From Sporobolomyces roseus (lineage: Eukaryota > Basidiomycota > Microbotryomycetes > Sporidiobolales > Sporidiobolaceae), in the NCBI GenBank assembly GCA_016617785.1, contig JADILM010000003.1:1612001-1676000 (forward strand): a stretch of DNA of 64,000 nucleotides, given 5' to 3'. Positions 10,980 through 24,581 of the stretch are shown here, piece after piece. The first letter of the stretch is position 1. Each line of letters starts with the position of its first letter. The notes below the pieces were generated by a model, which worked only from the letters and a program-made list of their open reading frames with translations, searched no databases and was not told the origin of the DNA. The position numbers and the translations under genes were made by a program.

Positions 10980-13901
10980 TTAACCGATTTGCATTGGTGA
11001 AGGAGCGCCTTCTGGAAGTGGATTCTTTCGTCGACCTAGTAAGGTTGCCTTGTCGAGGGTGAGTTCGAATCCCGCCTTCTTGTTCGACTTGTTTCCTCCC
11101 CGATCCCGAGGTCCCGCTCTTCCATCGTACAACGCCGCTTCCGCCTCCCTTCGATTCGCACCTCCCCATCCTTGGTAGTTCTGCGCAGCCGCTTGTTGTT
11201 CCGCCGCAGATTGAACCGTTCGTTTCCGATTCGGGTCTTGAACTTCCCTTCGTTTGTCTTCGATCGCTTTCGCGACTTCAGCTCCGTACTTCCGTCGACT
11301 CGTCTCGACATCTTCATCCTCGTCTTCCTCGTTGAGACCTTGAAGGAATCCAGCTCGACCTGCTCCTCCAGGTCCGTTGTAAGCTCTTCGTCGGTTCCCT
11401 TCTTCTTCCATTCGGTGAACGGCGTAGGTGACGTCGAACGCTTCTTTGAGAGTAGCGAGACCGGGAGAAGGCATAGCACGACGTCCTCCGGGAGCGAGAA
11501 GAGGAGATTCCATAGGAGCGTAACGGGGAATGTGTTTGAGGTTGAGGTTGTCGAGAGTGTTGGGAGTGAGAGCGGAAGGAGCAGGTTTGGCCTATACTCG
11601 TCAAAGTCATGGAAGTCAGTCGTTGATCGATAGGAAGCAAGACACTACGATGAGAAGACAACTTACCTTGCACCAAGGGTGAGCCAAGAATTCATCGATA
11701 GTGTAACGCTTCTCGGGATCAACGTCGAGGAGATGCGTGATGAGGTCCTTCGCTGTAATCGATCCGGGTCGCGAAGTCAGCTCACGAGAACTCGAGCGAA
11801 AGTTCGAAAAACGTCGACTCACAAGAAGCAGAGATATCGTCCCACCACGGTGAAAGGAAGGTGTAGTAACCTTTCGCAACCTTCTCGGTGAGGACATGAA
11901 TCGATTCGTCGTAGAAAGGAGGGAAACCACAAAGGAGGGTGTAGAGCACGCAACCGAGCGCCCACATATCGACAGATTTCGAGTATCGTTCATCCTTGAC
12001 GATTTCGGGAGCAGTGTAACCGACAGTTCCACAAGGAGTCATCGTTTCCTCGTTCCAGACGATCTTGGATAGACCGAAATCGGCAATCTTGACTCGACCG
12101 ATTCCTCCTCCTCCGATTCCGGGTAAGAACTCTCCCTCGTCCTCCTTCTCTTCATCGTAAGGTCGAGCTTTCGGTACTTTCGAGGGAATGATGGGGATAG
12201 ATTCGAAGAGGATGTTTTCGGGTTTGATGTCACTGAAGAAGGTGTCGAAGCGGGTTGTCAGATTTCGTAGAATCAGGGAGCGAGATTGAAGAGAGACTTA
12301 CCGATGAACGACACCTCGTTCCTCATGCAGATATCGGATTCCGTGAGCGACTTGTAGGATGACGTGACGAGAAAGCTCTTCGGAGAAGTAGGTGAGTTTG
12401 ACGATTTGGTGGAAAAGTTCTCCTCCTTCCATCAGTCTGCAAAAGGGAAGGGGTCAGCATGACTCGATGAAAGCGAGCGGAAGCGAAGTAGACGCACTCG
12501 AGAGTAAGATAGTAGTGTTCTCGACTTTCTTGGAATCCGAGTAGTCTAACGATTCCGGGATGTTGTAGACCTCGCATGATTTGAACTTCTTTGAGGATGT
12601 TGGCGCGCTGTTTCGAGAGAGGGGTGGGGAAAGAGAGAGGGAAGAGGGAAGGAGGAAGAGGAAAGAGAAAGGGCGAGGAGGCGAAAGGGAGAGGTCGTGG
12701 GAGGTCAGAACTGAATTTATGTACAGCAACCGAAAAAGAATTGCTCAAAACGACACGAGAAGGGATAATGAGGAGAACAGCGAAAGCCTTGATAGAATCG
12801 ACGTCTCGAAACCGACAATGCCATTCTCCTCGAAGGGCAAGAGGGAGGGAGTGGGTCCAACGAGCACAAAGAGGCTGAGAGACGAACCTCGGTTGCCCTT
12901 GGCTTCTTCTTGACCGCCTCTCCAACGTGCTTCCCCTGGGCATGCTACAACTCGACGGGGTGATCAATCCCGAAGAAGATGCGAGACATCCATGTTGAGA
13001 GGTTTTTCAAGCGACGCAGGAAGGGGACAGAGCGAGAAGTTGGGAAGGAATGGGAAGTGGAGGGGGAAGGGGAGAAACGATTCCGAAGCAGAGTAAGGTG
13101 TCGTAAAAGAGAGGAAGGTTGGTGATCGAGGTGAAAATGGAGAGAGGAAAGGGGGGAAGAATGAGGATGGCAGAGTCAGTTTCCGGTCCTTTGGGAACTC
13201 GTCGATTGCGAATTTGTCGAGACTTTATAAGAGAACGAGACACAGTCACATATCTTACAACGACGAGTGCAATCGTTCAACTCCTTCAGAGACAAGATTG
13301 ACCTCAGTCGTTGATTGATGACGCCCGATTGATTTGTTTTAAACTTTGGTTGAATCGTTCGAGTCGCACATCCCCGAGAGAGAGAGAGAGGAACGTTGGG
13401 GCTTACCTGAGAAGAGTTCAACTCATACTTGCGAACGCACTTGACTGCGACTTTGACTTGTTTACCGAGATTTGGGTCGATGGCGAGTTGAGCGGGACTC
13501 GGTCTAAGTGAAGCTTCAAACACGTTGGAGAAGGCTCCGTCTCCCATCTTACGACCTAGAGTGATCCCTTCTGGTAATCCATCGAATACGGTAGCGTCCC
13601 TCTTTGCTTTCGCTTCATTCTCACGTCTGACGATAGTTTCGGCCTGTTGCTGTGTTGAAGCCGAAGCTCCTGTTGGCGTCGAACTGGACATGGGAGTGGC
13701 ACTGTTGGCTTGTTGTTTGTTGGACAAGTGGGCTTGTTGAGGTTCTGCGACTAGAGGGGGATCGGGAAGTCGAGATGATGTAGTCGAATTCGGGGGATTT
13801 GTGGGTGAAGATTTGGAGGTAGCGGAAGCGGTAGAGGTTTTGGTCGAAGGCTGATCGCCTTTATGCAAGAAGTTCTTTAGCACGGAGCTAAGACCTGTCA
13901 T
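10980..13901 (-). CDS. Srk1/Rck2-like (MAPKAP / calmodulin-kinase-like) serine/threonine protein kinase
   Basis: Starts MTGLSSVLKNFLHKG at 13901; an in-frame ATG slightly upstream is possible. A Ser/Thr/Pro/Gln-rich N-terminus precedes the kinase domain: GRKMGDGAFSNVF (glycine loop), VAVKCVRKYEL (ATP-binding Lys), RANILKEVQIM, GVVHR|DIKPENIL (HRD loop split by an intron), KIADFGLSK, TPCGTVGYTAPEIV (activation loop and APE) and VDMWALGCVLYTLLCGF. A 20-30-residue insert between the ENIL and DFG motifs is typical of the Rck2/Srk1 group. The C-terminal tail ends with the group signature KKAGFELTLDKATLLGRR, then stop TAA at 10982-10980. These kinases act downstream of the Hog1/Sty1 stress MAPK (family knowledge). 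The N-lobe contains unusually long introns: 13406-12936 and 12887-12608 if a 48-nt exon at 12935-12888 is used, or one 799-nt intron if it is skipped. Confidence 0.85.
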
Positions 13902-15317
13902 AGTAGGAGTATGGGAGGGGAAGAATGGGAGAAGAAGCGATTCGTCATGGACTTTTCGATAAATTTCTTGTTTTTTTTTGGTTCGCTGACTCGCATTGCT
14001 CACTGATCAATTTCAATAGATTGCAGAGGTATCAATCCGTCGGCCGCTTCCCTCCGCTTTCCAAGTACCTTCTCATGGTCACCATTATTCCCTCTGACTC
14101 ACAACCATTCTGACGACCGTTCGGTTTTCCCTTCACCCTCAAAAACATCGTCCGTCGTCGCTGAGTCGTCCTTGCCCAGACGAAGATCGCAAGAAGTCGA
14201 CCAGACCCATCTTCGCGAAATGCGAAAGTTGCGAAAAATGAAAAAGTTGGCACGAAGGCGGTCGATTCAAGCTGTATTTGGAATGAGAGACCACGTCGAA
14301 GTAGGATTGCTGACCAGAAAGGAGAGAGGCAAGGGTCGAAGAAAAGTTGTGTTCGTTTCGATTCGAGTCGTGCAGTTCGATTGGAAAAGCTCTGTTGCAA
14401 CGACGAAACCAGTGTCAGCGAGTTTTAGGACGATTAGAAATATTCGAGACAGGCAGGCAGGGGGTGGATCCATCCTTGATCCCTAGGATCCCTCAGCAAG
14501 CGGATAAAGAGAGAAACCGACCTAATCGCATCTCGATAATCTGCTAGACGTCGAGTGGCACTGCCGGCATCATCGGCTGCACATCCATCGGGCTGTGAGA
14601 GCCTTGCTTTGAGACGACTGAGATCAATCAAGGGGACTCGCGCAATCCGACACTCCGTGAGCTTGACGACGAGACGCCAACTCGAGCGAAATCTAACGAG
14701 ATCGACTTCGCTATCGTACCGTGATCGTGCCCGGCCTCGAAACGCAGCCCAGTGAGCTCGAGATCAGTGGCGAGAGGGGTTGAGGTTCGATCATGAACCT
14801 CACGAGAAGAGTCAGGCGATTTCGCGAGGAGAACGAAATAACAGACTCATCTCGACCTCAACTCGTTCATTCGGTTCAGACCTTCCGGAGTCACCTCTTG
14901 TCCCCCGTGATTTCCAGCCCCTCACCAGAAAGGCAGAGAAACGCGTCTCGCCGTCGACCGGTAGAGAATTCAATGAATAGTCGTCCTTGAGCATTTCCCT
15001 CGAGCCTGAGATTAGCCTCGCTCGATTTCGGAGCTGATCCTGTGTGAAAGACTGTGCAGATCGTACTGTCGCAGGCTAACGGCAGACTGCCATTAGACTA
15101 GTTCGAGGACTGAACTTTTGACGATGAAGAAGAAAGCGAGCGAATTAAGTATGAGCTAAGCGCGACTTGATAGCGCTCTGACCTTACTGGCTGCCGTAGG
15201 AGTTGATCTGACTGATTCCGAAGCTGTCTTAGTGAAAGGTAGATAAAGAGAGAGGATTCATCTCTTTCCCTCAACACCTTCATCAGCTCTTCTCAAACAC
15301 CTCAAGACTGACTGAGA
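13902..15317. other. Intergenic, divergent promoter region
   Basis: About 1.4 kb between the divergently transcribed kinase and TXNDC9-like genes. Short open frames exist on both strands but none has a conserved texture or splice signals that join into a longer product. Nothing supported. Confidence 0.45.
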
Positions 15318-16392
15318 ATGTCGTATATAGCCTCGTTAGTAATCAAACTCGCCCACGTGTGGTCCTCACGAGCTCACCACCCTCTCCCTCAGAACCTCAA
15401 ACTCGATTCACTCCAAGAAACAAGATCGCTCGGATCCAGACTCTGACGACGATGCTGCACTACTGGAAGAGCTCGAGGATGATTTGGACAATGACTTTGA
15501 ACTAGGAGGATTCAGGGAGAAACGAATGATGGAATTGAAAGCACAGTGCGATAAACCTTTCCCTTTCTCTTCGCAACGAGTCTGACTCGTTCATTTCCAG
15601 GCTAGATGCGGCGCAACGGCGGCAGGATAGTGGATATGGACAGTATATGGAGATCAAGGTGGAGAAACAGCTGCTTGATATCACAGCGTTCGTCCAGATT
15701 CTCCTTCTCGCATCGAAACGAACGCTGCTGATCCTGATTCTTCGTCGTCGACAGCAAAGCGGGACGATCAGTAGTGCACTTCTTCCACCCCGACTTTCGG
15801 CGGTGTAAAATCATGGACAAGCATCTCGACGTACGTTCTTTCGAAGAAGTCATCGCCAGTGTCGATGCTGACCCTCTCTTGCTCACAGCGGCTCGCTCAA
15901 AAGCACACAGATACTCTCTTTGTCAAAGCTGATGTCGCCAACATGCCGTTTCTCGTCAACAAGCTCAGCGTCAAAGTTCTCCCATGCGTGATCGGGTTTG
16001 TCGAGGGTGTTTCGAAGATGAAGTTTGTACCGGCTCTCATTGCCCCAAAGTATACCAAGACTCGTCTAACGAATACTTCCGCTGAACAGATTGGTTGGGT
16101 TCGACGAGCTCGAAGGTGGAGACGACTTCAATACGAAAACTCTCGAAATTGGAATGGTGCACTGCGGTAAACTCTCCTTCCCTCTCTCGACGCCGTGCAG
16201 CCATCCTATCGGGCTCTCACACTAACGCTCGTTGTTGTTCGCGTAGGCGTGCTCAACAAATTTCCAGGTTCTGCGGCTCCAGAATTCCCTCGACTACATC
16301 TGCGAGATCAAGGCTCTTCTTCCTCATCGTCCTCTCAGAACCGCAAGATCCGAGGCGGTACAAAAGCCGACGATTCAGACTTCGACGATTGA
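15318..16392 (+). CDS. PLP1: TXNDC9 / phosducin-like thioredoxin-fold protein
   Basis: A short first exon (MSYIA) is joined by a GTTAGT donor to TSNSIHSKKQDRSDPDS. An acidic helix follows (LLEELEDDLDNDFELGGF) with REKRMMELKAQ, the conserved FREKR-x-ELK block of TXNDC9. Later exons give YGQYMEIKVEKQLLDIT, VVHFFHPDFRRCKIMDKHLD, THTLFVKADVANMPF-like text (actual: DTLFVKADVANMPFLVNKLS), VKVLPCVIGFV with the cis-Pro, and LVGFDELEGGDDFNTKTLE. The protein ends in a Ser-rich, acidic tail (TKADDSDFDD) at TGA 16390-16392. The thioredoxin CxxC is absent, as usual in this family. Homologues assist CCT chaperonin folding of tubulin and actin. About five introns. Recognition is strong; the exact first junction is inferred. 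Confidence 0.85.
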
Positions 16393-17293
16393 TTACTGTA
16401 CGAATGATCGCAACTGCAGTACCCTTCCCGACTGCGATTCCCTTGTTCGAATGGAGTTCCTTCGTTCTCCAAGTGCGCTCGCGTGCTACCGGATTCTCGT
16501 CTCGCTTCGCTCCACCTGAAACGGTATAGTCCTCAATGTCAATTCGACGGAAGCTTGAATCAGTCAAAGGGGTTCATCGACGTGAGGAAAAGTATCGTTC
16601 GACTCGTTCAAAGAGCATGCAGGAAAGCTTCTTCTCTACCTAGCAATTATCGCATACTAAATAAAAGGAACATTTCCTCGAATGAATCAATTGACAAGCA
16701 GGAGAAGCATCATTGTCCGGATGAGGTAAGGCTTTTTAACCTTCTTCGTTCGAAAATACCTCGCTCAGAAATTCCTAACGGCTCTCATCTCCAACCGGGC
16801 AAAAGTTGATGCGTGCTCGCGATGTCGTGTCATAGGCTCCGTGAACCGAGTTTGGGAGAAGAATGCAGGTCATGTCATGCAAGCTAGATTTCGCTTTCTC
16901 AACTTTTCTTTCTCATTCCCTCTCACCATCTCGCATTGTTCCTCTTCCCGAAGTCTTTCAACTTCGCTCGTCTTAATTCCATCGTCGCTGGTCGTCGTTG
17001 AACACTCATACAATCCCTCTCAACCTCGAGTCGCGCTCTTCACAAACGCGCCTCCTCGACCTCCTTTCATCTCGGTAAAAAACACGCTTGCCACGACGCT
17101 AGCTCGTTTCGTCTCTTCCGTCGATCCCTTCCTCTTCACCTGAAACCCTTCTTCTCTACACTTCGTCACCTTCACCGATACATCCTTGCTCCTTCTTCCC
17201 CCGCTACTTTCGCCCTCGACATCTCACTTCTTCGCGTAAACTCCCCCTCTTCACCTTTCGGCCTCATCTCTCCTTTCTTCACCTCGCTTCATT
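16393..17293. other. Intergenic with a long pyrimidine-rich leader
   Basis: The last ~400 bases before 17294 are strongly C/T-rich on the plus strand, a common form of core promoter or 5' leader in this window. Open frames here are low-complexity and not supported as genes. Confidence 0.45.
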
Positions 17294-18568
17294 ATGTCTT
17301 CTGTATTCGCTGAGCCGGTCTCACCCATCCTCGATTGGCAGGATGAGGACGAGCCAGAACTCGATGGACTTCGCAACTTGAGTGTTTCGACCGATGGAAC
17401 TCTCGACTCTCTAGGTTAGCTTCCCTCTCCTCACTCGTACGACGTGAATCGTTGCTCACGATAACTAAGTACAGATGAGAATCCGACGCCTCCTCAATCA
17501 CCCAACCCGAATCCTATCGTTCACATCACACCTCCAGGAGCTCGTTACCCCTCCGATTCCGATCCTCTCGCTTTCGAGCATAGCATCTTCGGCAGGAAGC
17601 TCACAATCAACACTGACAAGATCGCTACGCAAGAATCCGTGGACCCTCTTTGCCCGACCACTCGACCACTTTCCTCCTGGAACTTCCTTCCGTCGTACTC
17701 CGATATCCCTCCTACTCCAGACGCAGTCAAAGTCGCCTTCCCTTCCCTTCCATCTCCTCCTGTCTCACCGCCATCAGAAACCCTCGCGGAAAGACGCGCT
17801 TCAGCAGGCAAACTTCCGAACAAAGCTCTCCTCATTTTGATGCAAATGAAGTTCGAAGCTTCAGACGACGCACGAATGGGACTAGGAGTCGGACCTAGCT
17901 CGGCTGGGTTCGACGGAATGGAAGACGCTGGACTCGCTCAAGCTGGGAAAGTGTTTCAATTGGCGATGTCGTCGGACAAACGAGATGAGGACCGCGACGA
18001 ACCTACTCGGGAGACAGTCACGTCGCCCCTCCTTGCCGCTCCTGGTATCGAAAATGAAGGAGGTCGAACCTTACGAAGATCAGGATCCACCGGAAGTCTT
18101 CGCCCTAATCGATCCCGTTCTCCTCTCCGCTCGACTCGCCCTTATTCGTTCCATGCGACAGAATCGCCCTCTCGCTCTCCTTCTTCCCCTTGTCCCGCTT
18201 CACCGCTCGTCAAGCGTTCCTCAGCTTTCGCATCGACCAACAATGGACCTCTCACTCCTCTTACTCCCTCTCATATTCCCGGCGCACCTTCCCTCAATAA
18301 CTCTTCTTCAGCTTTCGAATGGTTCTCCTACTCAATTCCCGATTCTCCTGGATTCCCTTCGAGGCCCGTTTCTCCAGCTCCACCTCAGTTCGATTCGAGT
18401 TCGCTCACTCTACCTTTGACGCCTACTTCCGACTCTGGTTCGATCACTCCTACTGGGAGGACCCACTTCTCGTCTCACAAATCGTCGAAGATGCCCTCAT
18501 CTCCTCTCGGTCGTGGCCGTTTCAGTGAGGAGCAGACCAAACTTCCTTCGAATCCATTCTTTGCCTAA
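17294..18568 (+). CDS. Unknown Ser/Pro-rich protein
   Basis: Two exons: MSSVFAEPVSPILDWQDEDE to DSL, a short intron (GTTAGC donor near 17414, acceptor before 17476), then one long exon to TAA at 18566-18568. The product is about 400 aa. The N-terminal ~70 residues are acidic (DEDEPELDGLRNLS). The middle has one predicted helix (PNKALLILMQMKFEASDD) and a following Gly/Met-rich segment. The rest is Ser/Pro/Thr-rich with many SP and SPxR sites (SLRPNRSRSPLR) that could be CDK or MAPK targets. No transmembrane segment or known catalytic motif. I do not recognise the family. Probably a disordered regulatory or cortical protein (inference). Confidence 0.7.
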
Positions 18569-19198
18569 GTTCTTCTCGCGGTCCTCGTTTTGCCTTCCAT
18601 CATCATTTGCATCATAGGGTCCTAATTGTCTGTTCATCATTCATCATCAGTCTCCTCATCTTGTAGCCCTTATTGTAGCTCTACCTCAACATATCCTTAC
18701 ACTATTTACCCCCTCTTAGCAATGTACATTCACCGTCGATCGCAACATTTCTGCTTTCTGCGTGTTCTACATGATGGAGTCCTGTCGACGTGTGCCCTTA
18801 GCGGAGTCACCCGACAGCGCCTCGTCAGACAGCGAGCGAGAAAGGAGAGAAAAAGAAAGGATGAGACGAGAACTGCTAAACGAGCGAGGTTTCGAAGCAC
18901 TCTTAATTTTCTACGCTGCCGACACCATCTGTAGCATTGTAGCAATGTCTCAAAGCTGTCGCGGTCAAGCGTCGGAGCGAGGAGAACGAGGCAGAAATAG
19001 AATTCAAGACTCCGAAGCGATGGTGGCGAGAACCGAAGGTCGGCCTTGGATCTCGGCATTGATCAGAAGCAGCAACAGGTGAGTTTGAAGGCGAACGAGA
19101 GTGGTTGAAATATGTCTTGGGTTCGGTGAGAGATGAAAGGGGAAAAAGAAGCGAAAGGAGGAGATGCGGTTGACTTCCCTCCAACAATATCGGAATCA
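18569..19198. other. Intergenic region before the Rab5 gene
   Basis: Holds the 3' end of the unknown gene and the promoter and leader of the Rab gene. An in-frame ATG at 19133 could extend the Rab N-terminus by 22 codons (MKGEKEAKGGDAVDFPP), but MSAQ at 19199 fits Rab5 proteins better. No other feature seen. Confidence 0.45.
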
Positions 19199-20484
<1,286 letters not shown>

Positions 20485-20877
20485 AGGACTCTCTTATTCT
20501 TGTATCTGTATGCGCCCCCCCTCCTTCCCCTTCTCACTTTCTTTTTTGGTTGTCTCTCTTTGTGTGTGTGTGTGTGTCGCTGCTCTTCCATTCCATGTGT
20601 GCAACTTGAACCCTTTCGTACCCTTCTCGTTGCGAAATCGACTTCGCGTTTGAAAATTCCCCGCTAGGAAATTGTTCCTTCTTTGCCTCCGCTTCTCGCT
20701 CCACTTCCTTCCTCAATCCTTCGAATGACTACTGACTATTACAGACAAGGTGAGTTTGAACCCTTGTACCTATACCCGTCCTACTCTTTACACGTTCCCC
20801 CTTGGAGCCCTTTCCAAACCGAACCCAAACTGCCCCAGTTCTTCATCGTCCCCCCAACCTCGAGCAGCTACTAGAGC
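20485..20877. other. Intergenic: Rab5 3' UTR and Pal1 leader
   Basis: Contains a TG microsatellite near 20561. An ATG at 20726 is followed by a donor-like GTGAGT (MTTDYYRQ), but splicing it to the next gene does not keep an open frame, so a 5'-leader intron ending shortly before 20878 is more likely. Confidence 0.4.
20561..20577 (+). repeat. (TG)n microsatellite
   Basis: About eight and a half TG units in a row in the 3' region of the Rab5 gene. Simple sequence with no implied function. Confidence 0.85.
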
Positions 20878-22856
20878 ATGTCTACACTCAAGAGAGCCAA
20901 GTCACTGACTGATTTCTTCCGTCCTACTCCTCGTACTCGCCCTTCTTCACCTTCTCGTCACGTCCAACCTTCGATTGTTTCCCCTTCAACTTTGTCCCCT
21001 TCGACCACAGCTGCTCGACCAGGAGAACCATTCCAACATAGAGGGAATTACGAATCAGAGTCTGTGAGTTTCCCTCCTTCCCTACTTCTCTCTCTCTTTT
21101 CGAAAAGTCGCGACTACTTGGCAATGACCCGCGTTCGTAAAGTCCTTTTGTACTGACCTCGTAGCCTTCAACAGCAACAGCAACGACCGACGAACGGGAT
21201 GCATCGATCAGACACGAATGATTCAGGACTCGACGATATTCTTGGTGCTTATGGCGATTCACCCGTAAAGTCGAGAACGCAGAACCCGACTCCTCCAGCT
21301 TCTTCCCCAACTCGTTACCGAAACCCTCAGTTACCACCGCCACGCGCTGAATCGATGAAACGAACTGGAACGGATCAGTCGACCGCTTCATCTTCTTCTG
21401 GTTTCGACGTTCTCCCAACTCTCGATAGACGGAACGATCCCTCTCTCAGTCGCAGTCAAGGTTCATCAAAGACGGATCGCCCTAGTCATCCTTCGAGAAG
21501 TAAGAGTGGAAACTCGCTTGATTTGATCGATCGTCTCGATATTTCTGGCTTGTATGGTGGAGGAGGTGAGCTCTCGTTCTCGAATCTCCCGTCTCTGTTT
21601 GTTGTACTGATCGGATCGAGTGTACTCAAAGGTTTGATGCGCCACGACGGTCCTTATGCAGCTGCTTCGACAACTCGCAACCAAGGTACTCGAGCCCCGA
21701 TCGACGCTTTCGACCCTTCAGCCTTCTCTCTCGCCGCACCCAAACCTTCTCGTCAACATAGCAGCAACGTTTCACCACGAGCAGCGGCAACTCTCGCTGC
21801 AATGGAATCGGAAGGATTCTCGAATGATGGACCTTACGGAGCAGCGATGGGTGGAGCGAAGAGTGGAAGTCGAACTGGTGGAGCAGGTGGAGAAGTCAGT
21901 ATGGGTTTCCCCAGTGCGAAGGCTAGCGGGAAAGGGCAACAATTGATCGAGATTTACGGAGTTCGGTACGCTCCATCTTCCCTCGGTTTCGCTACTATCG
22001 ACGTTTCAACTCAAATCCTAGTTTTCGATTTACAGTGATTCGGAGGCGTGGGAGGACTTTGGATCGACGAGATACGAGCCAGAGAGTCATGCAGCGTCTC
22101 GAGAGAGCGTTGTACCAGCTGGAGTCAACAAGGAGGATCGAATGCAAAGAGCTCAATCGATTTGGGATATCGAGGTTCGTTTCTTCTGTCTCATCTCGAC
22201 TCCCGCATTGTGAAAGCTGACGATGCCTGTATGAGTAGGCAACATTGCGAGCCGGTAAACCTGTTGGACAAACTGCAGCACCACCTCCAGTTCCCGTTCT
22301 CCCTTCTGAATGGTCTCAGTCTTCCCTCTCCGACACCTCGCCAAACCCGAATTCCGACAACAAACCGAAGCGATCCAAGTCACTCGCCGCACGATTCCGA
22401 GCGGGAAGGAAGAACCCAAACAACCCGATACTCGACGAAGTGAACGATTCAGAAGGGAGAGAAGCTGGATTAGCGCACAGTCAGAACGGTTCAAGAAGTC
22501 AACCTACGAGTCCTGTCGAAGAACGAAGGATGCAGTACCCTCCTCAGTCGTCGATCACTCAGGTTCAAGGTCAAGCGATTTCGACTCCTATGGGTTCTTC
22601 ACTTTCGGGAGGAGGACAAGGCGGAGCGAGTCAGATCAAGTTTGACGAATCTGCGTCGTTGGAGAAGCGTCCGAGTGGTGTTACGAGGTTCGCGGAGCAA
22701 GAAGACAAGCGATCTGACGAGGGTTTGGGAAGGAGACCAAGTGGTTTGAAGAGGTTGTTCTCAAAGAAAGGAAAGGTGCGTTCTATCTCCTCCATCTGCT
22801 TCGATAGTCAGAACGGTGAACTCATCCTGTCTCTGCTTTCGAAGAAATAGAATTGA
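20878..22856 (+). CDS. Pal1-like cell morphology protein
   Basis: Starts MSTLKRAKSLTDFFRPTPRT. The first intron ends at 21174 (TTCAACAG), which keeps frame into QQQRPTNGMHRSDTND. The Pal1 core is GLMRHDGPYAAASTTRNQG (the HHDGPF-like box that defines the family) with GGGKGQQ-like and KASGKGQQLIEIYG stretches. A later basic block (PKRSKSLAARFRAGRKNPN) resembles the second conserved Pal1 segment. The rest is Ser/Pro/Gln-rich and probably disordered. The end is uncertain: splicing a terminal intron gives KKGKN and a stop at 22854-22856, while retaining it gives a 25-residue tail ending at 22850. Pal1 proteins act at the cortex and in endocytosis and polar growth (family knowledge). About six introns. 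Confidence 0.75.
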
Positions 22857-23320
22857 TCGATCAAGCTGTGTCGCAACGACTTTTCGAAAAGCTCGCCCAA
22901 CCCGGACGACGGCGCTGGACGCCTTCCTTTTCCACACACGTCCTCTCTACCGTCACTCTTACACCTTGCACCTTCCTGTTTCTCTTACTCTTCCAATGTA
23001 TCCGTTTCCATTCTTCCTTTCGGTTGTCATTTTTTTCGTCTTACTCTTAGCTCAAGGTCTTCCTCTTCCTTACTCTTACTCCTTACTATTCATCCTGAGA
23101 ATACCAATGTGCCGTTTCCCTGTGCATCCTTTCGACTTCAAGGGGAAGTATTCAACCCCTGAAGCGTTTCATAAAGTTTCTCTCTTCCTCTTCTTCCTCT
23201 CATTTCCTTTTCAAACTTTGTTCAATCCCGCGCTCCTTTGTTTCGGCAAGTCAAACAACAATCAACTCGCAATTGGATGCTCTTGGTTTCGCTCGCACAC
23301 CTCCTCGACTTCTCTTCAAG
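22857..23320. other. Intergenic, pyrimidine-rich leader of STE14
   Basis: Strongly T/C-rich on the plus strand. Open frames across it are artefacts of the low base complexity. Nothing else seen. Confidence 0.45.
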
Positions 23321-24581
23321 ATGAGTTCAACTATTACTTCATCTGCAATCCCACCTCCCGAATCTCCCTTCCCCGTTCGACCTTCTCCTACATCCTCTAC
23401 TACTCCAGAAGCTACCAACACACAACCTCAAACTGATACTCCCTCTCATCCCGTCTCTGCCAAACCACTCCCAATCGAATTCCCTCTCACTTCTTTCGCT
23501 TCAACTCCACACAACGTAGCCTGTATCGCATTCGTCCTCGGTGGAATATGGTCAATCGGTTCATTGCTAGTCCTCGCCAACCTCTTCTCCCCTTCAAATA
23601 CGAGTTGGTTCGTTTGGACCAAGAATGTTGGATCAGTTGAATTACCCTCGCAAGGGTGGAAGACCTCTTTGAGCAGTCCTCAACTAGGTTTCTACTTGGC
23701 GAGTTGGAGCTTCTTTCATTTAATGGAGTTTGTCGTGACTAGCATGTACAATCCTGGCAAATTATCAGTTTCTTGTCAGTTCTTTCTCTCTCGTCTCATC
23801 TGCTCTGAGGGCGAAAAGCTGACGTGATGACCCCCTGTAGCTTACTTACTCGATAACGGTAAAGCCTACGCCGGAGCTCATGTAGCTGGATTACTCGAAT
23901 ACGTGATTGAAGAAACTTATTTCCCTTCGCAATACCGAACATACAAACATTTCGGTGGAACAATGTTGATCGGTGAGTTCAGTCTTCCACCTGCTCTCTC
24001 CAGTACTCTGCTGAAGCTTCGACGTCGTGAACAGGTCTCGCGCTCGTGGCTGCCGGTCAGGTTCTCCGTTCTTTCGCAATGATTAGCGCATCTAGCAATT
24101 TCTCGCACCTGTAAGGAGCTCGAGGCCTCTATGTATCGTGCAAACACTCACATAGAACCCCATTTCTCTTTACAGTATCTCGTTCAGCAAACTTCCCACT
24201 CATCAACTCGTTACGACTGGAATTTACTCATGGTCTCGACACCCTTCTTACGCTGGCTTCTACTGGTGGGCCGTGGGAACACAGGTGAGCTTTTCTTCGC
24301 TCTTACCCGGTATCGAGGCTGTCGCTAACTGACTGACCGGAGAATAGATCGCACTCGGAAACCCGATTTGCTCTATCCTTTTCATGGGAACTCTTCAATA
24401 CTTTTTCGCCGTTCGCATCAGAGGTCAGCTTTGTCCTGTACCTTCACTACTATCTGTGAAGCTGAATTGACCCCGCTTCTTCTACTGTGCAGTCGAGGAA
24501 AAGTACCTCGTCAAGTTCTTTGGGAAACAGTATGAGGATTATCGAGCGAAAGTTCCGACTAGAATCATGTTTGTACGATAG
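23321..24581 (+). CDS. STE14: Protein-S-isoprenylcysteine O-methyltransferase (ICMT)
   Basis: Methylates the C-terminal prenylcysteine of CaaX and some Rab proteins at the ER membrane (family knowledge). The N-terminal ~65 residues are Ser/Pro/Thr-rich (MSSTITSSAIPPPESPF). Several hydrophobic segments follow (VACIAFVLGGIWSIGSLLVL, GFYLASWSFFHLMEFVV, GTMLIGLALVAAGQVLRSF). The ICMT catalytic core is LVTTGIYSWSRHPSYAGFYW, then LGNPICSILFMGTLQYFF and RVEEKYLVKFFGKQYEDY, which matches the conserved GxYxxxRHPxYxGxxxW and EExxLxxxFGxxYxxY motifs. The protein ends RAKVPTRIMFVR at TAG 24579-24581. Five or so short introns. Length is normal for fungal Ste14 with an extended N-terminus. Confidence 0.93.

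Noticed and set aside
12581..12913. Gly/Arg/Glu-rich plus-strand frames in the kinase intron
   Set aside because: They are the complement of the polypyrimidine tract and have simple composition.
14170..15290. Several short frames on both strands
   Set aside because: No conserved text, no splice signals joining them, and all shorter than expected by chance filters for this GC content.
22816..23436. Plus-strand frame of about 200 codons before STE14
   Set aside because: Lies in pyrimidine-rich leader sequence, no ATG-led conserved text, overlaps the STE14 start in another frame.
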